NCBI GenBank assembly: GCA_040506275.1
Contig: JBEVXD010000007.1
Location: 1 to 64,000 of the forward strand
Direction of reading: 5' to 3'
Source: Thiodiazotropha sp040506275
GTDB lineage: Bacteria; Pseudomonadota; Gammaproteobacteria; Chromatiales; Chromatiaceae
DNA: 64,000 nt
The position numbers were made by a program, and so were the translations under genes. This document shows positions 27,106-36,242 of the stretch, one piece after another. The notes under the pieces are model-generated. The model searched no databases and had not been told where the DNA came from. It worked only from the letters and a program-made list of their open reading frames with translations. Each line of letters opens with the position of its first letter. Within the stretch, counting starts at the first letter, position 1.

Positions 27106-27586
27106 TCACTTTTTCTGAAACCATTTCCAGCGAGAGCACCAGCGCATCTTCCCTGGAATTATCAGCATCCGGGTAGTACCCTTTTCGCAGACCGACTTCG
27201 ACAAACCCAACCTTCTCATAAAGCTGTAGCGCAGCAAGATTGCTTATCCTGACCTCGAGGAATATCGTTTCAGCCCCATGCTGTCCCGCAATCTTGAGCA
27301 GACGATGCATTAACTTCAGCCCCAATCCCCGTTTTCGCCATTTGGGATCAATACAGATATTTAGAATGTGAGCCTCATCGACCACGATCGACATCACGCC
27401 ATAGCCGATCATCTGCTTATCCATGGTTAACACCCAACAGCAATATCCCACTCGCAGGCAGTCCTGCAAGATGCCCATGGTCCAGGGGAACGGATAGATC
27501 TGTTTCTCAAGTGCAAAAACCTGCGGCAGATCCTGCTCTACCATTGGACGGATTCCCAGCAGTGGATCAGTTACCTGGGCACTCAT
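27098..27586 (-). CDS. rimI: Ribosomal-protein-alanine N-acetyltransferase RimI
   Basis: A 162-residue GNAT-family enzyme; RimI acetylates the N-terminal alanine of ribosomal protein S18. The order IRPMVEQDLPQVFALEKQIYPFPW, GYGVMSIVVDEAHILNICI, the acetyl-CoA-binding RKRGLGLKLMHRLL and FLEVRISNLAALQLYEKVGFVEVGLRKGYY is characteristic. It overlaps the upstream uracil-DNA glycosylase gene by 4 bp, so the two are cotranscribed. Confidence 0.92.
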   Translation of the reverse strand: MSAQVTDPLLGIRPMVEQDLPQVFALEKQIYPFPWTMGILQDCLRVGYCCWVLTMDKQMIGYGVMSIVVDEAHILNICIDPKWRKRGLGLKLMHRLLKIAGQHGAETIFLEVRISNLAALQLYEKVGFVEVGLRKGYYPDADNSREDALVLSLEMVSEKVTK

Positions 27587-28341
27587 TGATTAACCTCTCG
27601 CAATACAGAAAGGGCCAGTTGCAGATCTTGCCAGGACTTCCTCTTCTGTTCAGGGGAACGGAGCAGATAAGCGGGATGATAGGTGACTACCAGCGGGATA
27701 TTCCTTTCACCAAAAGCGTGAACGCGGCCCCTCAACTTGCCTACTGCAATATCAGTCTTGAGCAGATTATGTGCAGAGACTCCACCCACAGATAGAATCA
27801 ATCTTGGTCGGATCAACTCTATCTGCCGTAAAAGATAGGAGTGACAGGCGAGCGCCTCTTCTGGACTTGGATCGCGGTTTTCAGGCGGCCGACACTTAAC
27901 GATATTTGCGATAAACACCGTTTCGCGTCTAAATCCCATAGCCAACAACATGGCATTCAATAACTGTCCGGCAGGGCCAACAAATGGTTCGCCCTGTCGA
28001 TCCTCATCTGCACCGGGAGCCTCACCTATAACCAACATGTCGGCTTGTTCATTGCCAACACCGAACACGGTCTGTCTACATCCGCTACGTAAACCGCATT
28101 GATGACACTGCTTAACCTGAGATCTCAACTCTGACCAGTCAAGGGTATCTGTCTCAACGGCAGCGGTGGGAGATGATGCTGCTTCTGCCGCAGGTATAGG
28201 GGTTTCTGACGAAGCAACCTGATGAGGCGAGGATAATTCAACGATCTCCTCCCCAAAATCTTCCGGCTCAGCCGGTTGGCGAACCCGCCACTGGGTCACC
28301 CCCATCATTTTCAAATAGTGCTGACGACTCTGCTCATCCAT
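27583..28341 (-). CDS. Uracil-DNA glycosylase, family 4 (iron-sulfur)
   Basis: Family 4 UDGs excise uracil from DNA and carry a [4Fe-4S] cluster. The 252-residue protein has an N-terminal tail of about 80 low-complexity residues, then cluster cysteines in CHQCGLRSGC and in CRPPENRDPSPEEALAC, and the active-site block GEAPGADEDRQGEPFVGPAG. The C-terminal motif VTYHPAYLLRSP is the His-containing motif B. It is the first gene of the udg-rimI pair, 39 bp downstream of leuA's end on the opposite side. The assignment is secure; the long tail is variable in the family. Confidence 0.92.
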   Translation of the reverse strand: MDEQSRQHYLKMMGVTQWRVRQPAEPEDFGEEIVELSSPHQVASSETPIPAAEAASSPTAAVETDTLDWSELRSQVKQCHQCGLRSGCRQTVFGVGNEQADMLVIGEAPGADEDRQGEPFVGPAGQLLNAMLLAMGFRRETVFIANIVKCRPPENRDPSPEEALACHSYLLRQIELIRPRLILSVGGVSAHNLLKTDIAVGKLRGRVHAFGERNIPLVVTYHPAYLLRSPEQKRKSWQDLQLALSVLREVNQ

Positions 28342-28380
28342 GCTTATGACTGAACGCCCCTCTGCCTGATTTCCAGAATA

Positions 28381-29931
28381 CTATACATCACCGGTCTGAG
28401 GGTGGGCTTTGGCATCAGGGACAAGTATCTTGTTGACCGCGTTAATGTAGGCCTTGGCAGAAGCGATGACGATATCGGTATCTGCACCCTGACCATTGGC
28501 AATTCTTCCATCCATCTCCAGGCGAACCGTCACCTCACCTTGGGCATCGGTGCCACTGGTTATGTTATTCACTGAGTAGAGCTGCAGTTCAGTACCACTA
28601 TTGACGATACTTTCGATCGCTTTGAAAGTGGCATCAACCGGCCCACCACCTATCGCAGTTCCAGGCTCTTCTGCCCCATCCAAACCAAGCGTTACTTCAG
28701 CACGAGGGGTTTCTCCTGTCTCTGAACAGACCTTGAGAGAGACCAACCTGATCCGTTCGTTGAACGACTCTGTTTTGGTATCTGTCATTAATGCCTGCAA
28801 GTCTTCATCAAAGATCTCGTGCTTTTTATCTGCCAGATCCTTAAAACGGGAGAAGGCCGCGTTCACCTCCTCCTCGGATTCGAAACTGATACCCAGGCTC
28901 TCCAGGCGGGTGCGAAAGGCATTGCGACCGGAGTGCTTACCCAGCACCATCCGGTTTTGACTCCAACCGACATCTTCCGCACACATGATTTCGTAAGTTT
29001 CACGGGATTTAAGTACACCATCCTGGTGAATACCAGACTCATGGGCGAAGGCGTTGGCCCCTACAATGGCCTTATTTGGCTGTACTGGAAAACCAGTGAT
29101 ATTGGATACCAATTTGGAACAACTGACAATCTGGGTGGTATCCAGATTGGTTTGGCATGGGAAGACATCCTGCCGGGTCTTCACCGCCATCACGATCTCT
29201 TCCAGGGATGCATTGCCTGCCCGCTCTCCGAGGCCATTGATCGTACACTCCACCTGTCGCGCCCCATTGCTCACAGCAGAAAGGGAGTTAGCCACCGCCA
29301 AACCGAGATCGTTATGGCAGTGCACAGAAAAAATAGCCTTATCGGAATTTGGAATACGCTCACGCAGTTGACGAATCATCTCACCGAACTGATGAGGCAT
29401 GGCATACCCTACCGTATCAGGTACATTCAGGGTTCGCGCACCTGCTTCGATCACCGCATCGAAGATTCGACAGAGGAATTCAATCTCAGAACGCCCCGCA
29501 TCCTCAGCAGAAAACTCCACGTTATCGGTATATTTACGGGCTCGCTTGACTGCATGCACCGCCTGTTCGATCACCTGCTCAGGATTCATCCTTAATTTGT
29601 GTTCCATGTGGATAGGTGAAGTTGCAATGAAGGTATGAATGCGTGAGGAGTTAGCATGTTTCAACGCCTCACCCGCCCTATCGATATCCTTGTCCAGGGC
29701 CCGTGCCAGTCCACATATCGTGGAGTCCTTCACCACGTTGGCAACTGCAGAAACCGCTTCGAAATCACCGGGACTGGCAATTGGAAAACCGGCCTCAATG
29801 ACATCCACGCGGAGCTTTTCCAAAGCCTTACCAATCCGGACCTTTTCATCCTTGTTCATAGACGCACCCGGACTCTGCTCTCCGTCGCGTAAAGTGGTAT
29901 CGAAAATGATCAAATGATCGGTTTGACTCAT
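28381..29931 (-). CDS. leuA: 2-isopropylmalate synthase
   Basis: LeuA condenses acetyl-CoA with 2-oxoisovalerate, the first step of leucine biosynthesis. The 516-residue protein starts MSQTDHLIIFDTTLRDGEQSPG; GGAGAG lies 6 bp before this ATG, inside a longer TTG-initiated frame that I reject. The metal site HCHNDLGLAVANSL, the GLGERAGNASLEE block and NAFAHESGIHQDGVL mark the TIM-barrel and linker, and the C-terminal part is the leucine-sensing regulatory domain (GGGPVDATFKAIESIV). It lies downstream of pssA on the same strand with a 268-bp inverted-repeat element between them. Confidence 0.96.
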   Translation of the reverse strand: MSQTDHLIIFDTTLRDGEQSPGASMNKDEKVRIGKALEKLRVDVIEAGFPIASPGDFEAVSAVANVVKDSTICGLARALDKDIDRAGEALKHANSSRIHTFIATSPIHMEHKLRMNPEQVIEQAVHAVKRARKYTDNVEFSAEDAGRSEIEFLCRIFDAVIEAGARTLNVPDTVGYAMPHQFGEMIRQLRERIPNSDKAIFSVHCHNDLGLAVANSLSAVSNGARQVECTINGLGERAGNASLEEIVMAVKTRQDVFPCQTNLDTTQIVSCSKLVSNITGFPVQPNKAIVGANAFAHESGIHQDGVLKSRETYEIMCAEDVGWSQNRMVLGKHSGRNAFRTRLESLGISFESEEEVNAAFSRFKDLADKKHEIFDEDLQALMTDTKTESFNERIRLVSLKVCSETGETPRAEVTLGLDGAEEPGTAIGGGPVDATFKAIESIVNSGTELQLYSVNNITSGTDAQGEVTVRLEMDGRIANGQGADTDIVIASAKAYINAVNKILVPDAKAHPQTGDV

Positions 29932-30146
29932 GCTTCTCTCCGGCAAGATTAGGGATCTATCCCTGAACGGGCTATAAACCCGAAAACTTGCTGATATTAA
30001 TAGTTAACCGGTTGCCAAATGGATGACTTACAGTCGTAGCGAGGCCGACTGCTCGTTTACTGTGAAATCAAAAAAACCAGTGACTTCAAGAATAACCCAG
30101 CGTAGAGGCAATGCCAATCATGCTTAAAAAGTAAGAAAAGGCAGTG

Positions 30147-30414
30147 CTAGTGGGCCATGTGGTAAATAAGGTAACGATCAGCCGGTCCCACAAGCCTCAG
30201 CAGTAAGGCGCGCGAACGTAGGACTGGCAGGCCAATTCAAGTGTGTGCAACGACGCTGCTGAGGCTTGTGGGACGGCCCGAAGGGAGCCCCGCTCATCAG
30301 TCAATGCTGCGTTGTACTCCTTGGAAAGGGCTTGCCATTCCCTGCGGAGTACGCCTTGCCTTGACTGATGAGCGGGGCTCTGATCGTTACCTTATTTACC
30401 GCATGGCCCACTAG
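30147..30414. repeat. 268-bp nested inverted-repeat element (three-arm)
   Basis: Outer arms 30147-30181 and 30380-30414 are complementary over 34 of 35 bp. Inside are two further perfect 19-bp stems, 30185-30203 with 30256-30274, and 30286-30304 with 30361-30379. The whole folds as a three-way junction with two long side arms. Both ends carry CTAG. It begins 10 bp after the pssA stop and precedes leuA; it looks like a MITE-like insertion and could affect pssA-leuA read-through. No ORF is inside. The rest of 29932-30146 shows nothing I recognise. Confidence 0.85.
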
Positions 30415-30424
30415 ACCAGTCGCA

Positions 30425-31228
30425 TTACCCTGCCTGCCCGTTGCTATCGTTATCCTGATCAGGTGCTGCATTTTGATCTGTTACAGCTCTCTCTTCGCGG
30501 TGCTTGCGCAACTGTGTCAACGTCAACACCGGGCCGGAGATTGCATATGCTAAAAACAGTCCGAAGAGAACTGTTGGAGGATGTGTTTGGATAATGGCTA
30601 ACACCACTACAACAACAACCAGCGCGATGAAGGGAACTTTGCCACTGAAGTCGATCTCTTTGAAACTGTGGTAACGGAAATTGCTGACCATCAACAACCC
30701 AGTCAAGGTTGTCAACACTGCTGCCACCCAATCCAGGTTCTTACCTGAAACTTCATAGTCCACCCCTAACCAAACACCCCCAGCAATGATTGCGGCGGCA
30801 GAGGGACTGGGTAAGCCCTGGAAGTACTTTTTGTCTGCAATACCAATCTGGGTATTGAAACGAGCCAGCCGTAGTGCACTACTTGCGGTATAGATAAAGG
30901 CAGCCAACCAACCCAGCTTACCCATATCACTCAAAGCCCAGATATAGACAACAAGCGCCGGTGCTAAACCAAAAGAGACCATATCGGAGAGGCTATCGTA
31001 TTCCGCACCGAATGCGGACTGGGTTTTAGTCAGTCGCGCAACCCGGCCATCCAGGCCATCCAGCAGCATCGCCACAAAAATCGCGACTGAAGCGGTCTCA
31101 AATTTCCCATTGACCGCTGCCAGAATGGCGTAGAAGCCGGCAAACAAAGCAGCGGTTGTAAAGAGATTGGGCAACAGATAGATACCTCTGCTGCGTTTCT
31201 TCCGCTTACCCTCTTCAGTCTCAATCAC
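30425..31228 (-). CDS. pssA: CDP-diacylglycerol--serine O-phosphatidyltransferase
   Basis: PssA of the CDP-alcohol phosphatidyltransferase family makes phosphatidylserine, the precursor of phosphatidylethanolamine, in the inner membrane. The 267-residue protein has a basic N-terminus (GKRKKRSRGIYLLPNLFT), about eight membrane segments and the catalytic motif DGLDGRVARL...GAEYDSLSD, fitting DGxxAR-x8-Gx3Dx3D. Start is GTG, 9 bp after GAAGG. The C-terminal tail after the last helix is hydrophilic and variable. Confidence 0.93.
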   Translation of the reverse strand: MIETEEGKRKKRSRGIYLLPNLFTTAALFAGFYAILAAVNGKFETASVAIFVAMLLDGLDGRVARLTKTQSAFGAEYDSLSDMVSFGLAPALVVYIWALSDMGKLGWLAAFIYTASSALRLARFNTQIGIADKKYFQGLPSPSAAAIIAGGVWLGVDYEVSGKNLDWVAAVLTTLTGLLMVSNFRYHSFKEIDFSGKVPFIALVVVVVVLAIIQTHPPTVLFGLFLAYAISGPVLTLTQLRKHREERAVTDQNAAPDQDNDSNGQAG

Positions 31229-31293
31229 ATCTATAGCCTTCTCTATTTATCATGGTTGATAGTATACCATTCCCGAATCCTTCTCTCAGTTGT

Positions 31294-31315
31294 GGTGGGG
31301 CAGGCCCCACCCTAC
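31294..31315. repeat. Single GGTGGGG-type palindrome
   Basis: One copy of the GC-rich palindrome with CCCTAC tail lies between the DUF58 stop and the pssA start, 29 bp before the DUF58 end, and may act as the 3' hairpin of the long upstream operon. Confidence 0.65.
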
Positions 31316-31344
31316 CCAATTACTCAGGATGGGCGGATCGTGAC

Positions 31345-32649
31345 TTACAGTGAACCAGATGCCTTAACATCAAGGTATGCGTTCACCAAATTTACAGGTA
31401 GCTGCTGTGGTCGGCTATCGATTACCAACCCACCCCGGTATTTAAGACGGTCATGACTCTCCCGGCGCTCCCCCAGATAGTCCACCACTGCCTGAAATTT
31501 TAACGCCCCCTGACGATCCGTCACCGGCTGTCCAACCACCTTATCCAGTGCCGCTTCATGTAGATCAGCAACCACCACCAGATGCCGTTTGGAGAGAATT
31601 GTAACCGCTTTGTGCAGGTCACTCTGCTCTTCCGTATGACTGTTGGTAAGTATCACCAACAGTGCCCTGCGACCTTGTAGAGACATCAGCTTCTGTGCTG
31701 CAGAGAGATAATCTGCTGCCTCCAGGGTGGCTTCAATATCATAGCTTCGATCCAGCATCCTGCGCACCAGATCCCCCCCCTTTACCGGAGGCTGCCAACG
31801 ATCGACCCCGCCAAAGCTTAGAAAACCTACCGAATCTCCCTGACGCTCAGCAACATAGCTAAGTAACAACATCGCATTCAAGGCATGATCCAAGTGAGCA
31901 CCCTCTTCATCCCGATGGCGCATGTGCCGACCACAATCCAACAAAAACACTAACTGCTGATCCCGCTCATCCTGATACTCTTTAGAGATCAATTTGCGAT
32001 AGCGGGAACTGGCCTTCCAATCAATCTGTCGCAGCGCATCACCGGTTCGATACTCCCTTAGTTGATGAAAATCGCTACCTTCACCACGACGCTGACGCCT
32101 TCTTATCCCCATCTGACTCAGGTGGTTATCAGTCGCTAATAGCGCGAAGTGGGCAATCTCTCTAAAGTTGGGGTAGACCCTGACCTGCGTCGGTTGGTTT
32201 ATAAATCGTTTCTGAGTCCAGAATCCAAGAGAGGAGTGGATAATCAGGTCTACACCATTAAAACCTTTCTCGCCCCTGAATCGGGGAAAGACCTGGTAAT
32301 TTAGACTGAGTTGGCGCTGGGCAGGTAGATTCAGGGTCTGCGGTAGATTCCTGACGTAGCAATCTGCCGGGTGGTGATCATGTAGCGTCACCCGCAGTTT
32401 GTTGTTAGCGCGATTCTCCAGCTCAAGTTGTATATCGGTCCAAACACCAACAGGAATAGTGGTGTGCAGTTTTCGCGTCACCTGTAGGGTGGGAATTCGT
32501 CTCAAACCCAGCAGATCCACCACCGCCAGCATCAGTAGCAGTGCAGCCGCAGCTTTCCAGAAAATGCTCCAACCAGGGTACCAGGCTGCCAGCATAGCTG
32601 GCAGCATGAGTAATCCGAGCAACAGGATCAAACGTCGCGAGGGTGTCAC
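31345..32649 (-). CDS. DUF58 domain protein
   Basis: A 434-residue protein with two N-terminal transmembrane helices (LILLLGLLMLPAMLAAW, FWKAAAALLLMLAVVDLLG) and a DUF58 region (GEGSDFHQLREYRTGDALRQIDWKAS block) followed by a von Willebrand A-like fold (LVFLLDCGRHM). DUF58 proteins are regular partners of MoxR ATPases. The GTG start overlaps the MoxR stop (GTGA). It is the last gene of the seven-gene operon. Its molecular role is not known. Confidence 0.88.
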   Translation of the reverse strand: MTPSRRLILLLGLLMLPAMLAAWYPGWSIFWKAAAALLLMLAVVDLLGLRRIPTLQVTRKLHTTIPVGVWTDIQLELENRANNKLRVTLHDHHPADCYVRNLPQTLNLPAQRQLSLNYQVFPRFRGEKGFNGVDLIIHSSLGFWTQKRFINQPTQVRVYPNFREIAHFALLATDNHLSQMGIRRRQRRGEGSDFHQLREYRTGDALRQIDWKASSRYRKLISKEYQDERDQQLVFLLDCGRHMRHRDEEGAHLDHALNAMLLLSYVAERQGDSVGFLSFGGVDRWQPPVKGGDLVRRMLDRSYDIEATLEAADYLSAAQKLMSLQGRRALLVILTNSHTEEQSDLHKAVTILSKRHLVVVADLHEAALDKVVGQPVTDRQGALKFQAVVDYLGERRESHDRLKYRGGLVIDSRPQQLPVNLVNAYLDVKASGSL

Positions 32650-33620
32650 TTTCTAGGTGCCGCAATGTTATCCAGAAGATCGTTCAGAACATCTTCCGCT
32701 CGATAGCCCTCAATCTCCAAATCAGTCGACAGTCGAACCCGATGACGCAGTACCGGAAGCGCTGCTGCCTTGACATCATCCGGTGTCACATAGTCTCGAT
32801 CCTGAAGGAAGGCCTCTGCCCGGGCTGCCCGTAGCAGTGAGATGGTTCCCCGAGGCCCCGGCCCGGCTTCTATACCGTTCCACTCTCTGGCTGCCCTTAC
32901 CAGTCGTACAGCATAGTTGATGATCTGTTCATCTATCTTTAACCCAGCCACATGAATCTGAATTTGAGGAATCTCTTCCGCCTTCAGCAGGGGACGTATT
33001 GCAGAAGTATCAAGTTGATCCCCCACCATCCCCTGGGTTACTTGAGAAACCATCGCCTGCTCGTTGGCCTCGTCCGGGTAGTCAATAAAGACTTTTAGCA
33101 GGAATCGATCCAACTGGGCCTGAGGCAGGGGGTAGGTCCCCTCCTGTTCAATGGGATTCTGTGTTGCCAATACAAGAAAAGGGGCGGTCAATGGAAAGGT
33201 ACGACCCTCGATTGTAACCTGTTGCTCCTGCATGGCTTCCAACAGAGCAGACTGGGTCTTGGCCGGTGACCGGTTGATCTCATCCGCCAGTAGCAGATTA
33301 CAGAATACCGGTCCCTTACGTACCCTGAAATTTTCACTCTTCATATCGAACATGATGTGCCCTGAGATATCACTGGGCATCAAATCCGGAGTAAACTGAA
33401 TACGACTGAATTCTCCCTGAATAGCAGCTGAAAGACTTCTAACCAAGAGTGTTTTCCCAAGTCCGGGCACGCCTTCAACAAGCACATGGCCGGCAGAAAA
33501 GAGTGCCAGAACCACTTCATGGACGACCTGTTTCTGCCCAATCACTGCCCGAGCAATTTCGTTTTCCAACTCCCTGGCGCGGGCCAGCAGATCCTGAGGG
33601 ATTAATGATTCATCATGCAT
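32646..33620 (-). CDS. MoxR family AAA+ ATPase
   Basis: A 324-residue AAA+ ATPase of the MoxR group, which act as chaperone-like remodelling factors. Walker A is GVPGLGKT, followed by FTPDLMPSDISG; Walker B is LLADEINRSPAKTQSALLEAM, sensor 1 is VLATQNPIEQEGTYPLPQAQ, and the arginine-finger/lid part follows (GPRGTISLLRAARA). It sits 2 bp downstream of the DUF4350 gene and 4 bp into the DUF58 gene. The client is presumably encoded in the same operon. Confidence 0.93.
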   Translation of the reverse strand: MHDESLIPQDLLARARELENEIARAVIGQKQVVHEVVLALFSAGHVLVEGVPGLGKTLLVRSLSAAIQGEFSRIQFTPDLMPSDISGHIMFDMKSENFRVRKGPVFCNLLLADEINRSPAKTQSALLEAMQEQQVTIEGRTFPLTAPFLVLATQNPIEQEGTYPLPQAQLDRFLLKVFIDYPDEANEQAMVSQVTQGMVGDQLDTSAIRPLLKAEEIPQIQIHVAGLKIDEQIINYAVRLVRAAREWNGIEAGPGPRGTISLLRAARAEAFLQDRDYVTPDDVKAAALPVLRHRVRLSTDLEIEGYRAEDVLNDLLDNIAAPRK

Positions 33621-33622
33621 GG

Positions 33623-34774
33623 CTATTTCACTTTCCTGTCCGGATGCAAGGCAGCGAGCAAACGCTGCAGATTAACTGTGTTTTTTATCAGTTGAGCACT
33701 ATCCCCTTTGTTGGGATAGAGTGTTTGGTAGATGGCTGAAGAGGTTAGTCCTGTATGTTTCGCTATCCAATCACATCGCGCCTGCTGGTCGAGTTGAATC
33801 AATACCGGGTGAGAACTCAACCAGCGCTTCTCCACCTGATGCCTGGCACCCTCTAAAAGCCCGGTTTTCTGATCATTACGCCAGGCGAATTCTGCACTGG
33901 CCTGGAGGTGTTCCAATAGATCACGCCTGGCAGTCGTTTCCATTGCCAGTTTTGCACCTGAACTCTGAGTCATTCGCCAAATAGTCATCAAAAGCAAAGG
34001 AACAATAGTCAAAACAAGATAGGGAACCCAGCGCCAGATTAAAGAGAAGAGTGATGGCATTTGCGCACTGTAGAGCAGCCATGCCCTCCCCCCTTCAGGT
34101 GCAAAATGAGCCATCAATCTGGCATGATCAAACTCTGAAATCTGCTGATTGGTAAAAACTTCACTATCACTGATCAAGGTCACCTGCCCCTCTCCCCAGG
34201 GAAAAACCATGAACTGTGAATCGGATACCAGCGGGTTGACACCCTCAAAATCTGCATCTATTTCAAACCACCTCTGCTGATCAAAATCGACTTCTAATCC
34301 TTCGAGTTGATTAGGCAGGAAAAGAGCGCCCCTTTCGAACTCTTCCTCTTCCTCTTCCTCATCCAGGCTGACTAAGCTGACACCAAATTTTTGCAACAGA
34401 GGGTCTGACCTTCCCTCTTCATGTTGATCACTTGGACTGGCGACAAGATGGCCGCCCTGTTCCACCCAGGCGAGTAAATTATCTACGCTGGTCGGCGGTA
34501 AGGGTGGTCCTAGGTCACGTACAAACAGTAGTCCCTTATCTTCAGGTGGCTGAAGCAAATAGACTCTTCCCGACTGGCTCTGAACTTCCAGGCCCAATCG
34601 ATCCAGAAACATCTCAGCTGCCAACAGAGGATTCCTTGTTGCCTCTTCACCCATCGCTGACCGTGTTACCTTTGTACGTTTTTCAAAGTTCTTTTCGAAC
34701 CAGAGCCACCCCAAAGCGGCAACCAGCGCCAGCAGCACTATTAACACCACGATTGTCATGCGATTACCCTGCAT
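33623..34774 (-). CDS. DUF4350 domain membrane protein
   Basis: The 383-residue protein has an N-terminal transmembrane helix (TIVVLIVLLALVAALGWLW), a DUF4350 periplasmic domain (RNPLLAAEMFLDRLG, LLAWVEQGGHLVASP), an acidic run of eight consecutive acidic residues near residue 150, a second membrane helix (WVPYLVLTIVPLLLMTIW) and a cytoplasmic C-terminus. I take the start overlapping the previous gene by 11 bp; a start at MTIVV five codons on is also possible. DUF4350 proteins accompany MoxR/DUF58 operons; function unknown. Confidence 0.82.
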   Translation of the reverse strand: MQGNRMTIVVLIVLLALVAALGWLWFEKNFEKRTKVTRSAMGEEATRNPLLAAEMFLDRLGLEVQSQSGRVYLLQPPEDKGLLFVRDLGPPLPPTSVDNLLAWVEQGGHLVASPSDQHEEGRSDPLLQKFGVSLVSLDEEEEEEEFERGALFLPNQLEGLEVDFDQQRWFEIDADFEGVNPLVSDSQFMVFPWGEGQVTLISDSEVFTNQQISEFDHARLMAHFAPEGGRAWLLYSAQMPSLFSLIWRWVPYLVLTIVPLLLMTIWRMTQSSGAKLAMETTARRDLLEHLQASAEFAWRNDQKTGLLEGARHQVEKRWLSSHPVLIQLDQQARCDWIAKHTGLTSSAIYQTLYPNKGDSAQLIKNTVNLQRLLAALHPDRKVK

Positions 34775-36242
34775 GACCCACCTCAAAATGGATACCCCAA
34801 GACCGACACAGCTCCAGCAGATGTGTTTTGTCAGGCTGATAATGAGCGTAGGCAAGCTGCTGCCAGGCGAGAGTCAATTCGCCAAAATAGTTGCTTATCC
34901 CTGCCTGATCAAGATGCTGACTTCGGATCAGGCATTCACCTTCAGTATCACCTTCCTGAATCGGCAATGCATAAGCATGCACCAGCTGAGACAGGGTTGC
35001 CCGATAGAGTAATCCCAAGCCATCTCTGATCCTCTCCTGCTCAATCAATCTTGCTGCTTCAGTAGCGGGATCTGCTGGAAGAGTCTCCGGCCTCAGATCT
35101 AGCCCTGCCACAACCCGTGGCACCCCCCCTTTATTCTGCTTACCAAAAACGGGTAATCCCAACATCCGTCGGTTTTGAAGATACCAATAGGCGAAGTAAG
35201 CCAACACTCCAGCAACCAGAATCCACAGCAGGAATTCACCAAGGGCTGCGATATATTCAGCGATATCGGCAAGCCATTGCAGAAAGGCTGAATCCTCCTC
35301 TTCTGGAGAATCGTCTTCATCCCCTATGTATTTCCAATAGTGCCTCTCCCTCTCCTGCCCGAAGGCTTCATTCTTGAATACCTCCTGAATCAATGCCTGG
35401 GAATCCTCTCTGCCTACTTCCATAGCTTCACTGCTGTCGAGGGGGACCATACCCATAAACAGGAGGCCAATGCAGGCAAGTAAAATACTGCCTCCCAACC
35501 CAGACCGAGCCGGATGTCGCTGCGCCAGCTGTCTCAAGCCCAGTTCAAGATCCCAGGCCTCGAGTTGACTGCGTCGGGTCAAATAGAGCCCAAACCCGGC
35601 TGCCACATAGAATGGTGCAATCAGAGACATCGCAGCCAAGGCAGACAAATGGTGTAACCATTCACTGAGAGGGTCCGGCTCGAATAGATAACTTTGCCAA
35701 TCGATCCAGTGTAGATCCTCGGGGATCAGTGCCAAAATCAGTCCAAGCAAGCCAAATTGGAGGATCATCTCGAAGTGCAGGCCAACTATCGTCAGCCAAG
35801 CAGAGGCATTACTGGTTTTACCCAACACGGATATACGCTTTGTTCGCCTTGCACCTTTCAGCCCCTCCAGGACAACAACCGGCATGAAAAAAGAGCGGGC
35901 TAAGGTGAGCCTTCGCCAGGTGAGTGAGGCAAACAGCTGCGGCAGAACAACCCGGGTCCACTCTTTGAACACAGTTGAGAGGACAATCTTTTCCGAGAAA
36001 ACCCTGCGACTCATCCAGAACAGTAGAGGGGGCTCATAGGCGGGTTTTAACCACCACAATAATAATCCTGTGAGCCAGAGTGGAAGAGGTAGCAGGGTTA
36101 ACAGCAGCATCACTGGCAGCGCACTGCACAACCACAACAGCCAGAGATCCAGAAACCATTCACGCGCCATGGCAAAGCCTAGATCTATGCCTTCCCAGCT
36201 GCTGCGGGGGCGTAGTTTGATGGCAATCTTATCCAGATCCAT
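34764..36242 (-). CDS. DUF4129 domain membrane protein
   Basis: A 492-residue membrane protein starting MDLDKIAIKLRPR, an ATG that overlaps the SpoIIM-like gene by 14 bp. Several hydrophobic helices occur in the N-terminal 220 residues, another pair around 255 and 330, and the C-terminal DUF4129 domain is cytoplasmic (AARLIEQERIRDGLGLLYRATLSQLV, ELTLAWQQLAYAH). It is a standard member of the MoxR-DUF58-DUF4129-SpoIIM-RDD gene set. Function unknown; it may be a scaffold for the MoxR complex. Confidence 0.85.
   Translation of the reverse strand: MDLDKIAIKLRPRSSWEGIDLGFAMAREWFLDLWLLWLCSALPVMLLLTLLPLPLWLTGLLLWWLKPAYEPPLLFWMSRRVFSEKIVLSTVFKEWTRVVLPQLFASLTWRRLTLARSFFMPVVVLEGLKGARRTKRISVLGKTSNASAWLTIVGLHFEMILQFGLLGLILALIPEDLHWIDWQSYLFEPDPLSEWLHHLSALAAMSLIAPFYVAAGFGLYLTRRSQLEAWDLELGLRQLAQRHPARSGLGGSILLACIGLLFMGMVPLDSSEAMEVGREDSQALIQEVFKNEAFGQERERHYWKYIGDEDDSPEEEDSAFLQWLADIAEYIAALGEFLLWILVAGVLAYFAYWYLQNRRMLGLPVFGKQNKGGVPRVVAGLDLRPETLPADPATEAARLIEQERIRDGLGLLYRATLSQLVHAYALPIQEGDTEGECLIRSQHLDQAGISNYFGELTLAWQQLAYAHYQPDKTHLLELCRSWGIHFEVGHAG

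Noticed and set aside
28819..29595. 258-codon plus-strand frame inside leuA
   Set aside because: It is antisense to a well conserved enzyme gene and its product resembles nothing; a codon-composition shadow.
29932..30146. leuA leader-peptide attenuator
   Set aside because: No short frame with clustered Leu codons was seen before leuA.
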